Source of the DNA: Acanthococcus lagerstroemiae
Lineage: Eukaryota > Arthropoda > Insecta > Hemiptera > Eriococcidae
Direction: 5' to 3'
NCBI GenBank assembly: GCA_031841125.1
Contig: CM063107.1
Location: 48,683,497 to 48,747,496, forward strand
DNA length: 64,000 bases
This document shows, in pieces, positions 27,301 through 41,736 of the stretch. Below the pieces are notes generated by a model. That model did no database searches. It was not told the origin of the DNA and saw nothing but the letters and a program-made list of their open reading frames with translations. Every line of letters starts with the position of its first letter. Position 1 is the stretch's first letter. A program made the translations under genes and the position numbers.

Positions 27301-30300
27301 CTAGTGTATATCGTACGTGTTTTTCCTCTGTGCGGGAAGCTTTTAACGGTCGTGTGTCAGTTCTAATCACTTTTTGTGTAGCTTGTAAAATGTAATAGCC
27401 CTTTAGTTTTTTGAACAGTGGTTGGTTGGACGTAAACGAAAGGAGGTCTTTGAGAGACCAGGTATGGTTTTCTGAGGGGTTGAAAAATATCTGCCCTTTT
27501 AAAGGAGACTCGACTGTAATTATATTTGGATTTTTAAATTGAAAGGTTCGTTTTCTTCTGGTATCCACCACTGAAATCAATGAAATAAATCAAAAAGCCC
27601 TTCTCTTTAGTACTGATAGGTAGAACAACAAATTAAGATGAACCAATTCTAATCAGTTGAGATATTAAACCAAGTACATTGATTTTGGTTGCTATGTGCG
27701 AATTAGTTTTTTGGCATGAAAGGGTAAATCTTTTTATTTTAACTTTGGTCGTTACCTTCACACACATCTTGGGGAAGCTCCTGTCTAGCATAATACAAAT
27801 CTAGAAGAAATAATGTACAGAGATGTACATTACCACTATCAAATAGTATGATGGATTCATCGAGAAGAGCTAAATTATCTAGTTTTGAAAATTGGGAAAC
27901 TGATCAAAGCTGATTATTAATTTCAGATGTCGTAATTATATTTTGTTTTTGTTCCTTTCGAGGTTACCAAAGTCAAAATTTTTTAAGTTACTTCTCTGGT
28001 GATCCCTCCCTGTTTTAATAAATGTGGTCCTATGGGGTCTCTAAACAGCAAAGAAAAGTTTCCTCTGGGGTCAAAAATGGTTTTTCCTTCGGTAGAGGAG
28101 CTTTTTGTTTTCTAGTTTTCTATTTGAATTTCTCTAATTTTGGGCTCATAACTCGGAATTATTTCCTAAATTCAGATTGGTTGAATAAGAAGAACACTGC
28201 TTCTAATTTTGTTTGAAATTCTGATTGAAAGGAACAACAAGAGGTTTCGGTTTTTCCGAGACGACAGTGCTTTAGTCTAAACTCAGTTTCCAATTTTGAT
28301 TGACATAAAAAATGAATGAATGAATTAGATAAATAAATGAGAAGGAATGACTTTCAATGTCTGATTTTTTTCTCTTCCAGTTTCAAAATTTGCTCTAAAA
28401 GTTGTAAAAATTGGCAAACGGAAAATCAGAGGTCGCGGTCCATTCTTCGAATTTTTACTTTGGTTTAACTCCAATTATTTAAATAAAAATTTAAAAAAAA
28501 AAAGTAATCAATTTCAGATTTTTTGCTAATTACTGTCTTCTATTTCACAAGTAGAAAGAAAAAAAAATCTGCCATTGACTTAGCAAATTGTAACCAATAA
28601 TGCCGAAATCAGGTTTCCTTGGAATTTACCCTCCAAATTTTGATTAAAAGTATTAAAAACTCGAAAAACTCAATAGTTGAATATTTTAAAGGGTAAAAAT
28701 AGTTTGTAAGTCAAAAGTAATTTTAAAGAAGAGAAAAATTTGAAAAGTGAAAAAAATTTTCAGTACATAATTTCAATTTTTCATTAGCTCATTTAGCTTA
28801 CAGCCCTCTCCTCCTAAAGAAAGTTCGTTTTTGAATTTTCATTAAAAAACTATAGTTTTTTTAGAAATTAGAATAATATTACAACTATCTAACTGGTGTA
28901 TAGAAATACTTTTTTAAAGCAAAACAAAAAAGGGGGAGGGGGAAAAGAAAAACTTGAGGCTTTTACTTTGTATTTCTCTCTAATTCAGATGCCCTACAAA
29001 ACAAGGAAATCTAAGTTGAGAATTATTCCATCGAATTTTAGGTGATGCAAGAGTACCGAAGCAAGAGTATGGAAAGAACATTGCCACTAACATTTTTTCC
29101 AGTTGGGGAATCCAATAGAATTATCCCCCTCTTCATTGGCCAAATCTAAAAATGTTGATTTTTTTACTTGTTGATCTTGAAATTTTTTGTCAGTAGACAA
29201 AATCAGATGCTAAACTGGGAAAATCTTTGGTAATTGGCATTTGCGGCTGTCGAGGGAGACTTATAAATAAAGAGAGATTCTCACACTCAGTAAAACTGAC
29301 ATTTTCATTTGGAAACATTAAAATTTATTCCATTTTTTTTTTGTCCTCTTAATCAAAGGTTGTTTCGGTACCCCCGAAGGCTAAACTGAACCTATAGTCA
29401 TGGAGAATTTCTCTGTCAACTTATTTTCTTTTTGTATTTCCGTTGACCATAGTTACCACTAATGTATGTCAAATGATCTGTTAAGTTGCGAGTCCAAATT
29501 ATTAGGGGTCAAGTGGTCGATCTTAGTTTTGGAGGTGAATTGGGTTAGGTCGACATGATGGAGTTGTGGATTTTTGTCTTTTCTGATGAAGTAAACACTG
29601 CTGTTTCACCTTCCGTGGATCACATTTTCTTAACATTTTCGTAATTACAAGGTATGTTGAATTTGAATGGAAGAAAGGCAAAATGCTATGGGGGGAGGGG
29701 GAGGATTCGTGCTTGCTTAGAAACCATAAAATCACGGGAAAACTTTTTATTTGTTGCAAATTTGCTGCATACGTGACATCGTAAAAGAATCATACGCGTA
29801 AGAGCGCAATCTTTCAAATCAAGAATCTCTCTAGTTCTGTGCTCTTTTTTTTTCTGTGTGGCTTCCTTGGTCTCTTATGATTCGGATGTACACATGTTAT
29901 TTAACATGGTCGCCCAGTGAGTGATTGATAAGTGGGAAGATTCCCCCCACGAGTTGAAGGTAAGAGTGGTAATCCCGTAGCTCGTAATTACTCATTCGTG
30001 ATTGTGTTGAATTAGCCATTTTCTTCGACGGATGTGAAGAACGTGTGGAAAGACATAGTTGAATGGTTCCGTGATTTTGATTACAACCCACTTCTAAATC
30101 TCCAAACCACTTGTGATAACTAGTTAGTAACACCTGGTAGGGCAGAAATGTATAAATCCGCTTTTGTTTAATGTGTATGAGACTGGGGAGGATCTGGACA
30201 TTTTTTGTATCTTGACGTTTTACGTGGAAACTATGAGATTTTGTGGCAATTGCACCCCACCATCGTAAATTTTGGACTTTTTTACATCTAAAATGATTTT

Positions 30301-33300
30301 TGTTTCTCATTTTTATCTTCATTGTCACAATGATAATTAATGTTCAAAAACTTTGTTTTTTTTTTGTCCGAAACCTGACGCGGGGCAGTGGAGCTAACCA
30401 TTCGGACAAGTTATAGAGAGGATTCGGACACGACATAAAATCCCATAAAAATTGAAGAAAGTATGCATAAACGCAAATTTATTACTTAATTACGAAAATG
30501 AAACTTCCTAAATAACATTAAAAACCATTCAAACGGTTAATTACTCGAATATCAAATCAATGGGAAAAAAGTGTAATTTCCCTTACCTTTTGATTTTAAA
30601 ATGCAATAATTAATCTAATTGAAAATTGAATTAAAACTGAATTTCCTGGAAATTAAACATGTTGAAAACAGTATTCACTAAAATTTTCGAATCTGAAAAA
30701 CAAAATCACACACCGGCACTCTTATCACATCGAGATCTTAGAAAAATTAGTGAGAACACCATTTGTCCGAATGCTCCCAACCCATCATTTTCACAAACTT
30801 TTTTTCACATGAAGCGAACTCAGCCGAAACGACAAAAATTGCTTACCGACTTATTTTCGAATGTTCAACCTACCTAACAAAAATGGATTGAAATTGATAT
30901 CTCTTCAAAACGCCAAAAATATTTCATTTTTAAAAATTGGTGGTAGAGCAGAAAAACTGTAAAAAGTACATTTTTTGTTATAAATCCGCGAAAATGTTAA
31001 AAGTCTGAATTTTTTTTGCATAAATGAATAGATATCGATATAATAAAGTTTCATTTTGGAAATGGGCGATTTTTAAAAATATTGAGGCCTTTAAATGGGG
31101 GTCGTCCGAATTCTCCCTGTGTCCGATCGCTCCCCACTCTCCCCTACGGAGAAATTTTATCTTATTTTAACGGTTTAGTCTTGCAAAAGAGACGTTTTCA
31201 TGCAAAATCGAAACTGATTCCCTCCTAGGGAGGAAAATGATTATTTTCCACTTTATGGGGGAAAGTAACCTCTGAATTTTTGGGTTTCCTGATAAGAAAA
31301 CTCAGAAAATTTATCGTATCTTAACGATTTAGTCTTGCGAAAGACACGTTTCCATGCAAAATCAAACAGATTTCCCCCCTAGGGAGGAAAATAATCATTT
31401 CTGTCTTTATGGGGGAAAGTAACATCTGAATTTTTCGGTTTCCTAATAATAAAATATCAATGATGTCTCGGAAAGTAACTGATAATTTAAAATTGATGAC
31501 TTGGTAGCACTTCTCTGACAGTATCTTGTGTGTTTTTCTTTCTGTATTATGGTTTTCCTAACAGCGGTTACTGCCAAACGTCTACTTCCCTCCCTTCTCG
31601 TGTAAATATACTATTCCAGCTCTGAATGAAATAGCACGCTGTTTTGTTCGTCATTTTTGTCCGTTATTGATGCTATCGAATTGGACCGTAAAAAAGTCAC
31701 TTTTCTTAAGCTAACCGAAGTAATATTAACACACTTACCGATCATACCTTGGGGGAAAAATGCAAAGTATTTCCTCGTATTATAACGGCAGAATTTGTAC
31801 GTCCGGATAAAAAATTAAATTTGATATTTAAAATCATAAAGTATCAAATTACCTACCGCGGTTAACTTTTGCGATTTTTTAAATAATAATTGAATTTGCA
31901 TTTCAAAATACATTTTTTTAAAATCCATTGTGTGATGTAACGAAGGAGAGATAAGTTTCTTTCTTTCTCTTCAAGCTAGCATTCCGATTGTCACAAACTT
32001 CCCATCTTGTGTTCGGAGATAAGATTTGGAGTGAAGAAATAGTCACTTTCATAATATAATTCACATTCCAGTGGTGTAAATCGGGGCTAAATCGAAATCG
32101 AATGCAGTGTTTATAATCAGTGACTAAAAATCACCTTGAATGATATTTTGTTCAATTTTTTTTTTCCTGTACTGTGTAATTGAATTTGGCTGTTCTTGGT
32201 CCGTTATTTGACTACTATGCGATGATTTGGGACGTAACTCAGAATTGTTTCTGTGGATTTGTATTGTGCTGAACACGAGCTTTTTCTAACGATTTTCATG
32301 AGCTGTGAAGGTACCTTGGAATGTTAGAAGGGAAATGTTTTCATTTTCACTCGTATTTTGATATCAGGTTTTCGGTGAATTAAATATTAAACGGAAGGAA
32401 ACTCTAATGCGACATTCGGAATCAGCGACTCTCCTCGAGTTAAGTCAGTTGTTGTACTCATTCTAGGTCATTTGTCAACTCACTGTATGATAAAGACAAA
32501 TATGTACTGAAGTGGCTTTTTTTTTTGGGGGGGGGGGGGAGAAAATTTGATTTTATTAACTGAAACTTTAAATTTTGCTGACCTCTTTGAAATTGACACA
32601 AACAAATAAATTTCAGTACATACTTCTAAAATTATGCCGGCTGACAAAAATTTTTGAAATTCGACCTGCCAAGAAAGGAAAAAATGAATGAAAAACAATT
32701 ACAATTTCAAAAACTTGATAACTGCTGATTTTATTTTTTCAACTGAAAGTAAATTTTGCGAAATTTGCCAACTCTGAATTTTTTTGAAGGGTGGGGAGGG
32801 ACTTCTCTCTTTAGTACTTCCCTGGATGAGGAAGAGGGCCGCAATTATTTTCATATGTTTGAATTATGGATGGCATCTCTTTCTTAACAATGTGCGTGTT
32901 TTTATTTTTTTCAATAAGTGGGGGAAAAAACTGGATTTTTTGAGTGAAAATTAAAATTTTCCGAACTGACCGACGTGTTTTAAATTGACCCAAGCGAAAA
33001 AAAAGTTCAGTAGGTACTTCTAAAATTTTACCAGCTGACAACAATTTTTCAAACTCAAATGTGCCAGAAAGACGTGAATATAAAAACAATAAATTACAAC
33101 CATTCCGAAAATTTGTCAATTGCCGATTTTATTTTGGCAACTAAAAGTAAATTTTATTAAATTTGCCAACTCTGAATTTTAAATTTTATTCTAAGTGTGA
33201 GGAGAGGGATCCTCTCTCTAGTATATCCCTGGCTGAAGAAGGTTGGAATTGTGGGTGACACCACTTCTCTACCGATGTGCATATCGACTGCTTAGATACA

Positions 33301-36300
33301 CAACAACGTAGCCCACGAAAATGAAATTTTACAGGAAACGTTTCACGGGCACGTTATTGTAATATTTTCGTGGAATACGCGGTATTGCTTGAATTGGTAA
33401 TCTTACGAAAAAATTGATTTTGACCAAATTTATGCATCTAAGCAGTCTATGTATGGTGTCTTTCCATTTGAAATAATGAAATTGTTGGAACTTTCGAACC
33501 CTCCTTGCGTATATTCAAAAGGGGGCTCTATGTCTCACACTCTCACACTTCGTATGTTTAAATAGTGGTATGAATAACCCTGAGATTCGTGTTCTCGTGT
33601 GTGTATGTACATAACGCCGAATAAAATAATTACTCGTTCGGATCAGAAGAATGTACAGTTACACAAGATAAAACAGTTTTAACATAATTTCACACTTTTT
33701 TTTCTTCTTCAATTTTGGTTGATATTAATTTATAGCGTTAATTTTCCTATCACTTAGTGTGTTTAACTCGTACCCATTATGTAGTTGTATTCTGTTTTAA
33801 ACACGATTCATACGAAGAGGGCTGAGTGCAGAATGAACTGTGATCAGGATCCTCCAGAGCACAGCCGTTCGATGATTGCATCGACGTCTGTCTACTTGTT
33901 GCACTCGGTCCTTCGTGTGGACTCCAGCTTAGTAGAATCGTGTGTTACTTGAGATATTTAACAAAATTGATATAACGTTGTGTTGGGCTTTGACATTTTA
34001 ACGTTTAACCCGAAATTAGAAGAACTTAACACATGTTAATGTGCTTATGTTTAGTAAGATAGAAGATCATACCTCACACAAAACTATCGAGAGAAATTTA
34101 CATAGTTAGATCTGATATAACCGTACGTTTAGAAGCCCTGGTAGTTGTGATAGCGCACTGAACTACAGAGATATAACTGGAGAACTTTGATGGTACTTTT
34201 CTGTTTCACAGCACTCCCTTCGTCCAGCCTCTTATTCGGCGGCCACTAGCAACAACGATTTGTATGTGACCGCCACCCAACTGAACAATTTAGATACGCT
34301 GCGCAGCTACGGCTCGGCCGGCGACGAACTGGAGAACGTACCCGCAGATTATGTCCGAAATTTGAACAGAGCTCCAAATATAACGAAGCACAAAATAACT
34401 AACGGTAGGTGTCGGTGTTTCACCTGCGATAGAACGTATAGTCCGTTCCAGATAAGAGTATCAAAAACTCTGAGACAGACCACAGACTAATACGTTCACG
34501 AGTTCAATTTTGCAACCAATCTCGTATCACTTCCTGAGAACGTGCGCTGCGTCTTTAACGCGTTCAGTGTGAATTTCTCACTTCCCTTTTCCCCTGTGAT
34601 GACGCCACGTCTATGGGTTTTTGATACTCTTATCTGGAACGGACTATAGAACCGATTTGTTTTACTTGTGTTGGTAAACACGTTTCACGTTTTTTTGAAA
34701 TCGTCATTTCAGATTTGAAGAAACTTCCTGATATGCGAAAACAAAACAAGATCTCCAGACAGACGCTTAGCTGTGTTGAAGAAGCTAAGTTACTTGGAGG
34801 TACGATTCGCCTTTATCGCATTATAGTGTTCAAAAGTATCAGCCATCTGAAATTATTACGGGTTAGACTGAACATGTGGGAAGGGGAGTGTTCAAGTTTC
34901 CAACTCAATTTCGTAAAAACGCACTTCTAACAAAGAGCGCGCTTCAGTTAGTGAAACTTGAAAACTGGACGAAAAGATGATGATGGGGCACTAATAACGT
35001 AGCTAAGTATTGAGGTTTTGTCCATTTCTTGATATTTTCTGCTTTTTCATGAATATTTAGTGAATTATAATCGCACTCGTATCATAAAATTTACCTAATC
35101 GCCCACCCAATAAAATCAAAAATATCATCAATATCAACCTACTTGTAAAATCAATGAGAAAAAATATAAAACTAGTTACTTACCTTGATTTCATTCATAT
35201 TGTGCAGGGTGTCTCTTTTGCAACGACCCCCTCCCCTTCCACCTGGTAAGTAGGCAACCTATCCTAACGATATGTAGATATGTTTGCATACTCTTACTTC
35301 TGAAGGGTCTGAGTTATGATCAAATTTTGTAAAGTTTTCTATCTTTGAAATTGTTTTCTTCTCATAACTGGAGATAGGTAATTGTAGAGGGCAGTTTTCG
35401 GGGAATATGGCCAAAATATTACCAAACCCGAATTCAGCGACCTTTGGAACTAATTATTGGATACCTGTATTAAACTCTACAAAATACTAGACCCCTCCCC
35501 TCATTGCATGGTCTCAATTTCAAATCCGGGGTAAATAGATGAAAGGAGGGAGGTGAATAAGCCCCATGAACTATATAACTCTGTGAAATGGTAAAGTAGC
35601 TGAAGAAGATGATTATTATTTTCATAAGGTCTGTGCAGCTGTGTTAAGGGGCAATAATTTCAAACGGAGATATCTTGAACTCAGTTTTGAGCCATTCTGA
35701 TCCAGATACAAGAAAATTGCTAATAACCTTTTTTATGGGAAATTTATTATACAATCTACTGCAAATTAAAAAAAAACAGTATCTTAAGAGGGCAAGTTTC
35801 ACTGGAAATTGAAAAAATGTGAAAATTTTCTGGTATAATTTGTACTAAAATTAATTTTATAACACCCTGTTGAACCGATTCTGACCATTTTTCTCCTGTG
35901 GTTACTACAACTACCCTCTCCTATTACCTACTTGTAGCATTTCTCTGTCTATCTTCATCGTGAGAAGAAAAAAAATTCAAGGATAGAAAACTTCTCAAAA
36001 TTTGACCATGACTCAGCCTCTTCAAAAGTAAGAGTATGCAAACATATCTACATATTGTCGGGGTAGATTGCCTACTTACCAGGTGGAAGGGAGTCATTGC
36101 AATAGAGACACCCTGTATTCGCAGCGTGAGTTATCTAATCAAATTTATCTAAGTATGCAAATTATTTCGAACATATTCATACAATTTTATGTAGATTGAT
36201 AAGATATAAAAGTAGTAAACAGCTTGGTAAGGCATGATAGAATAAAAGGAGGTTTGTAGTCTATTATTTCGCCATATAGCGTTTAATTCGTTTTCGCTGT

Positions 36301-39300
36301 AGACATAATTTCTACAATTTCCATGTTTGTACATTTACCCCACTGCCCCCTTAACAGAATTGTATCGTACACGAGAGAACTGCAACGTATCTGAGAATCC
36401 TCGTCTCCGTTCTCTTTTGTATTCATAATTACTTTATTTTTCGTGTTCTTTTCATCATCATGATCTATTTATAATAAGAACCTGTGTAGAGTTTGAAAAG
36501 TTCCTTAATCAGTTTTATTGTTGTTGCAATTCGTAGGTTACCACTGGGATTGTTCGGATTGGGTTCGACGTAGTCAGAATCCACTACCAAATATCACCGA
36601 AGTACCAGGTAGCGAAGTTCCTGATTCGTCGAGTAGTCAGAGTGACGAAAGCAACGAATCCAACAATCTTAACATTCCAGGTTTGTGTCCAACTTTTGAT
36701 TCTGCTACGCTTCGGCCACATGACGACGTAGGGTCTCGACCTGATTTTATCAAAAGTAAAGTTGGAAAATCAGTCACTCATTACGAGAATCCTATACTGC
36801 AATTGAATTTTGGAAGAAAAGCAAATCCGTGTCATTTATAGGACCGCAGTTTGGTGTAGGGGGAAGGGGCTCTAGTGTGGCCTACTTAAGAATCTTAGGG
36901 TTCTTTGGTTGTCAGTTGTTGTTCGCAGTAATGCTATTCAGTCAATCAGGTGCCATATCCGTTGCCAGATGTTGGCGGTCGTGGTTTCTGAAGCGATTAG
37001 GTTGCCGCTGCTTTATCCACGGTTTGTTGCGTTAGAGTTTTTCCTTCTCTGTACCGGAGAATGTGCAGCCGCAGTTCCCTTGCGAGCCACGTGTGTTTCA
37101 CGACGTTGAGTAAGCTGTTCAAGACGTGCACACGTCAGTTTCAATCTTTCAGATCTGGTGGTAACTCGCCCTGTGATTGTAATGCCTTATTCGTTCGAAC
37201 TGACGGGGTTACAGGACGCGTTAGCTATCCACCTCGATTGATACTGTAGTCGCTGTATTCGCTAGGATGATAGTGGGGGTATTCGAATATCTCTACATAG
37301 CTTTCCGGTGTTCTTGGGACTCGAACCCGAGACGCAAGGATTGCGAGGCGGGTACGTTAATTACTCGGCTGCACAACAACTAATACTATTAATAGGTGTT
37401 TTTTGTTTTTTTTTTAATAGAATACCTATTAATTATTTATCATTTTTTACCAGAATTTAAAAAATTTTCTCAAGATTTTGAATTCTTGCAACATTTTTTC
37501 GACAGTAAATTTAGATTTGTTTTTATAATTAACTGGAAGTTACTTTGTATACCCAACCATTATTTATTTATTACAATCTTTCACAATATCAAAGTGAAAT
37601 TACTACATCCGGTTTCAGTAAATACTAGTGCGCCTATAGGCGGGCATAGGTCTCCTCCGCCCTTCCCCATCGGTCCCTATTCCTTGCTCGCCTTATCCAA
37701 AGCCCCCCCCCTATATTTTTCAGTTCGTCATGTTACCTATTTATCTTATTATTATTATTTTGCATTGATCTGAATGTATGTGTCCTATGATAGCCAAAGT
37801 TGTAATTGAGTCAAGCTACTAAAATTTGGACATGTTATCCGTGATAACCAAACGAAGATCGATTTATCGGACTGTTGGGAGAAAGCGTGGAGGCAAAATG
37901 TGTTTCTTCGGGGAAAATAGTGTACCTTACTCTAGTTGACTATAATCAAATAGCCACCTGTAATTCTAAATTTGAGCACGGATTTTTTGGCATTGTTAAT
38001 GATGGAATTCGGCAATGGAAACTTTATTTTGGCATTTTTGGCCAAAAAAAAAAATTGAATTAACTTGGATGTAAGTGCACAATTATTGTAAAATTTTGAG
38101 TGTTATACTTTGCAAATAGGTGTTTTTCTACATTTTCTTGCTCAAATCCTAATCATCTGTTTGTTAAAATCAACTTGCATTTTCTGAATGAACGCACCAC
38201 TTCCACGGAGACCAGAGGGGTGTACATGTTATATATGCGCTACTTATTGCCACATTTAATTAAATACTTTCAACCCCTGTTCCATGGCGAACAACATCAT
38301 TTATCGACATTAACAGCATCAGCCCTTTATTCTTCCCAAAGATATCGTCCAATTTTTTCTGTAGTGTTAATCCGCGTGATCCTCGAATCCCATCAATTTT
38401 TGCACGGATTATCCAGCAATTCAAGTTGTGCAATGAGGGGAAGGCCCCTATCTTCAAGTATGTTATTTCTCCGGGGAGGTAAGACAAAATCTGAATTAAT
38501 GAATGCCAAGTCGGAGGGAAGTGTAGCTTTTTGAAACAACAGTCTAGATTTTCTGTGTATTTTGAGTCAGTGAATGTTTTTAATTTTGGCATATTTATGT
38601 AATAGTGTATTACACACCAAAAGTCAAAAGTGAGTGTTAACATACGAGGGAAAGTTTACGAACAAGCGTAGCGAGTGAGCCATTCCGGAGTCATGTAAAC
38701 TCACTTTTGGCTTTTTTGTTTTGTAAGATATTTTCTATACTACTTGATCAGAAAGGCAATGTTTATGGTGGTGTTTTATGGACGACAAGAAGCGCCTAGC
38801 ATTCATGCATCGAGTGCTAACGAAACCTGCATGTAAAGTAAACTTTCCTCAATGTAAAGCGTTTTTACATGGAAAAATTGCTGGCCAGTAATTTCGTATC
38901 GGGAATCGAATCCGCGTCCATTGAAATATTTGACTGAAATGCAGCAATTGTCTCTAACCATTCGGCCACAGAGCGAATAACGAAGTAGCGACTTGAAAAC
39001 GCATTTAAATATTCACAGCGTAGTACAGCTGTTACCGTTTGTTGTTGACCGTCGTTACATTTTTGCTGGCCACTACCTGTGTGTGCTGTTTGTGCACGTG
39101 AACAAACTGAAGACAAGACTGTGATACTGTTCTTTGTAGTAATTAACTGAGCAAATTAAATTTTTGAATATTAACTATGCACACAAAAATCACCTGTCTA
39201 TAATTTAAATAAATAAATAGATAAAGGGGAAAAAATACAGACAATGTCAACAAAAAACATTGCCGCTTCTGATCAAGTATTATAAAAAAATATCTTCCGC

Positions 39301-41703
39301 AACAAGAGCCAAAAGTGAGTTTACATGACTCGGGAATTGCTCACTCGTTACGCTTGTTCGCAAACTTTCCCTTGCCATGTAAACACTCACTTTCGACTCT
39401 TGGTGTGTGATATAATATTTTACAATACATGATCAGAAAGAGGAACGTGAACAGCTTTGTCAAAAAAGCAACACCGAAAAATTCAGTATGTGCATTTTCC
39501 TAACTGAAAGGAAACCTCAGGGTTTGGGCAGCGAATTATATCAAAAAGCAACAACTGCAAATGATAACGTTGTAATAATAACATCCTCGGCATTAGTCGG
39601 CCATTCTCGGCATACGTCACCATTCTTGGTGTCGCTCTGTCATGTCAGCTGGTAAACGTGCCTGTCTATAAAAATATGACTCATGTTTTTACCCTGAGGC
39701 CCGTTTACTGTGCATTGAGGTTATGCTTGTATCTGATTCGTCAATGAAAAGTGCTGATTTCCATTTGCAAAATACTAAAGTAAACATCCTCTTTCTGATC
39801 ATGTATTGTACAAATTTATTTTTTCTTTGCTTTTCTTCCCCTCTTAGAAAATAGGCATTCTTGCCAATTTTTCAGCAAAATAAATTTTTCTCCCTAGGCC
39901 CCCTAAGCTATAAAGTGGACTTCAATTTGATTTTCTAACACCTGCCCTTTAATGAAATGATTTGATAAATGTTAGAGAATCTGCGGTCTAAATGATGAAC
40001 TTGAACTACCTTATTCTAGTTCGAACGAGAGTACTGCAGCGGGTAGGTAACCACACGGTAATAGTATATTACACTGCAAGGATTGAAAGCGAGCTTTATC
40101 ACGCCGAGTGCGACTGTAAGCGGAGCGAGCCGAAGGCGAGTGAAGCTAGTCGTGCGGAGGCGTGATAACTCGCTTCAATCCTTGCATTGTAAGATATTTT
40201 GTATTACAAATGCATCGAATTTCGCATTTTGATAGAGACAGCTGATTGTACACATCTGTGAAAGAAAAATACGTGACGTCATCTTTTTTCAGTCCTTTTA
40301 CAAGTCCTAGGACTGAAAAGAGTCTTCTGCGCATGTGCCGTAGCATTGACAAACGCAGCTGCGATCTATCGTGATAATGTGAACTTTCAATCTGCAGAAT
40401 GAGACTGTTAAACCGTTGTTTCGATGCATGTGTAATACAAAATACCTATACTACCTAGTTTTCATACCCGGTACCCGGTATTATCAGTTACCTGGTACCA
40501 TCCGGTACTGGGTACAGTGTATTACCGGGTTACCGGGTAACACCTAGTAACGTTTTTAATTTTTTTTTTTAAATTTTGCGAGGGGCTGGGTTAAGTACCG
40601 GGTTTACCTGGTTTACTGGGTTTACCTGATTTACCAGGTAGATACCGGGGTTACCTGGTTTACCGGGTAGATACCGGGTTTACTGGGATTTACCTGGTAG
40701 AAAGAAAACGTTCCACCATGTGAAAATATGAAGCGGGGGAGGGGGAAAGAAGGTGTAAAATGTTTCGGGGAGAGGGTAAAAATATTTGTTGGGGAGGGTA
40801 AAAAGCTTTCAGAGGGAGGGGGTAAAATAGTTTTTGGGGTGGGGAAATTCTTTTTTGGGGGGGGCAGAATTTTTTCGGATGAAAAATTTTTTCCTTTTTT
40901 GGGGGAGGGAAATTTTAGAGAGACGGGGTCAACAATTTTCTGGGGGAAAAATTTTTTGGGGTTAAAATTTTTTGAGGCAAAAATTTTTTTGGTGAGTAAA
41001 AATATTTCTTGGGGGGGGGGTAAAATGTTGGGGGAGGGGGTAAAAATTTTTTGAGAGGAAGGTAAAAATACCTTAGCCCGCCTTCTGCCGCCCTTTTTAC
41101 GACACGCTACGCCACTGACAAGGATTGTTCTTCAACTAGGTAAGTACATAGTTTCATGTCTTACCTCCCGGTACTAGGTAACGGCGAAAACTAGGTACCT
41201 AGTTTCAATCGTTACCTCCCGGTACTAGGTAAGTGGGAGTACCTAGTACCTAGTTTGACGAACCCGGTATAATTCACAGTACCGTGTTGTTAATACTAGG
41301 TAACGTGCGTAGGTAAGCGTGCAGTACTCTGGTTCGAACTCGAAAATGAATGTAATGCGTGTGTATTGGATCGAGAGCTAAGAGCACTTGAAGTGAGTGA
41401 AGGCGGTTTTCCTTAAAACCTTTTTATGGATCCGATCACGATTTGGTTTTTCATAATTCATTATTCCAAGTTTTTCAATCAGAAGAATTCGCGTATATAA
41501 CTGAGAACGATATTATTATTATTATTATTATATCATCATCATCAGCCTTTATTACATACATGACATGTTACTTCTAACTTGGGGATGTACTGATAGGGGG
41601 TAGGGGGCAACTTAACCCCCCCTCCCCAGTTGTAGGAATTTTTAGCAGTTGGGAAAATTTACCATTTCGGTCAGGCGAGTTGGAAGAATCCAACAAGTTA
41701 AAA

Positions 41704-41736
<33 letters not shown>

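Larger units (their letters stand above)
26925..34211 (+). other. 7.3-kb intron in the cytoplasmic tail region
   Basis: AT-rich. Most of 26925-30360 shows nothing I can name. Beyond it lie a candidate inverted-repeat element (30380-31137), a 154-bp tandem duplication (31150-31450), a 406-bp tandem duplication (32515-33260) and a small hairpin element (33286-33446). An extra tail exon could hide here. Confidence 0.6.

Noticed and set aside
26925..34211. Extra alternative tail exons
   Set aside because: No frame flanked by good splice sites gave sequence similar to Fat-like tails; exon 25 joins exon 26 in phase 0 without a gap.
38895..38979. Possible tRNA gene
   Set aside because: A and B boxes are present but acceptor and anticodon stems do not pair.
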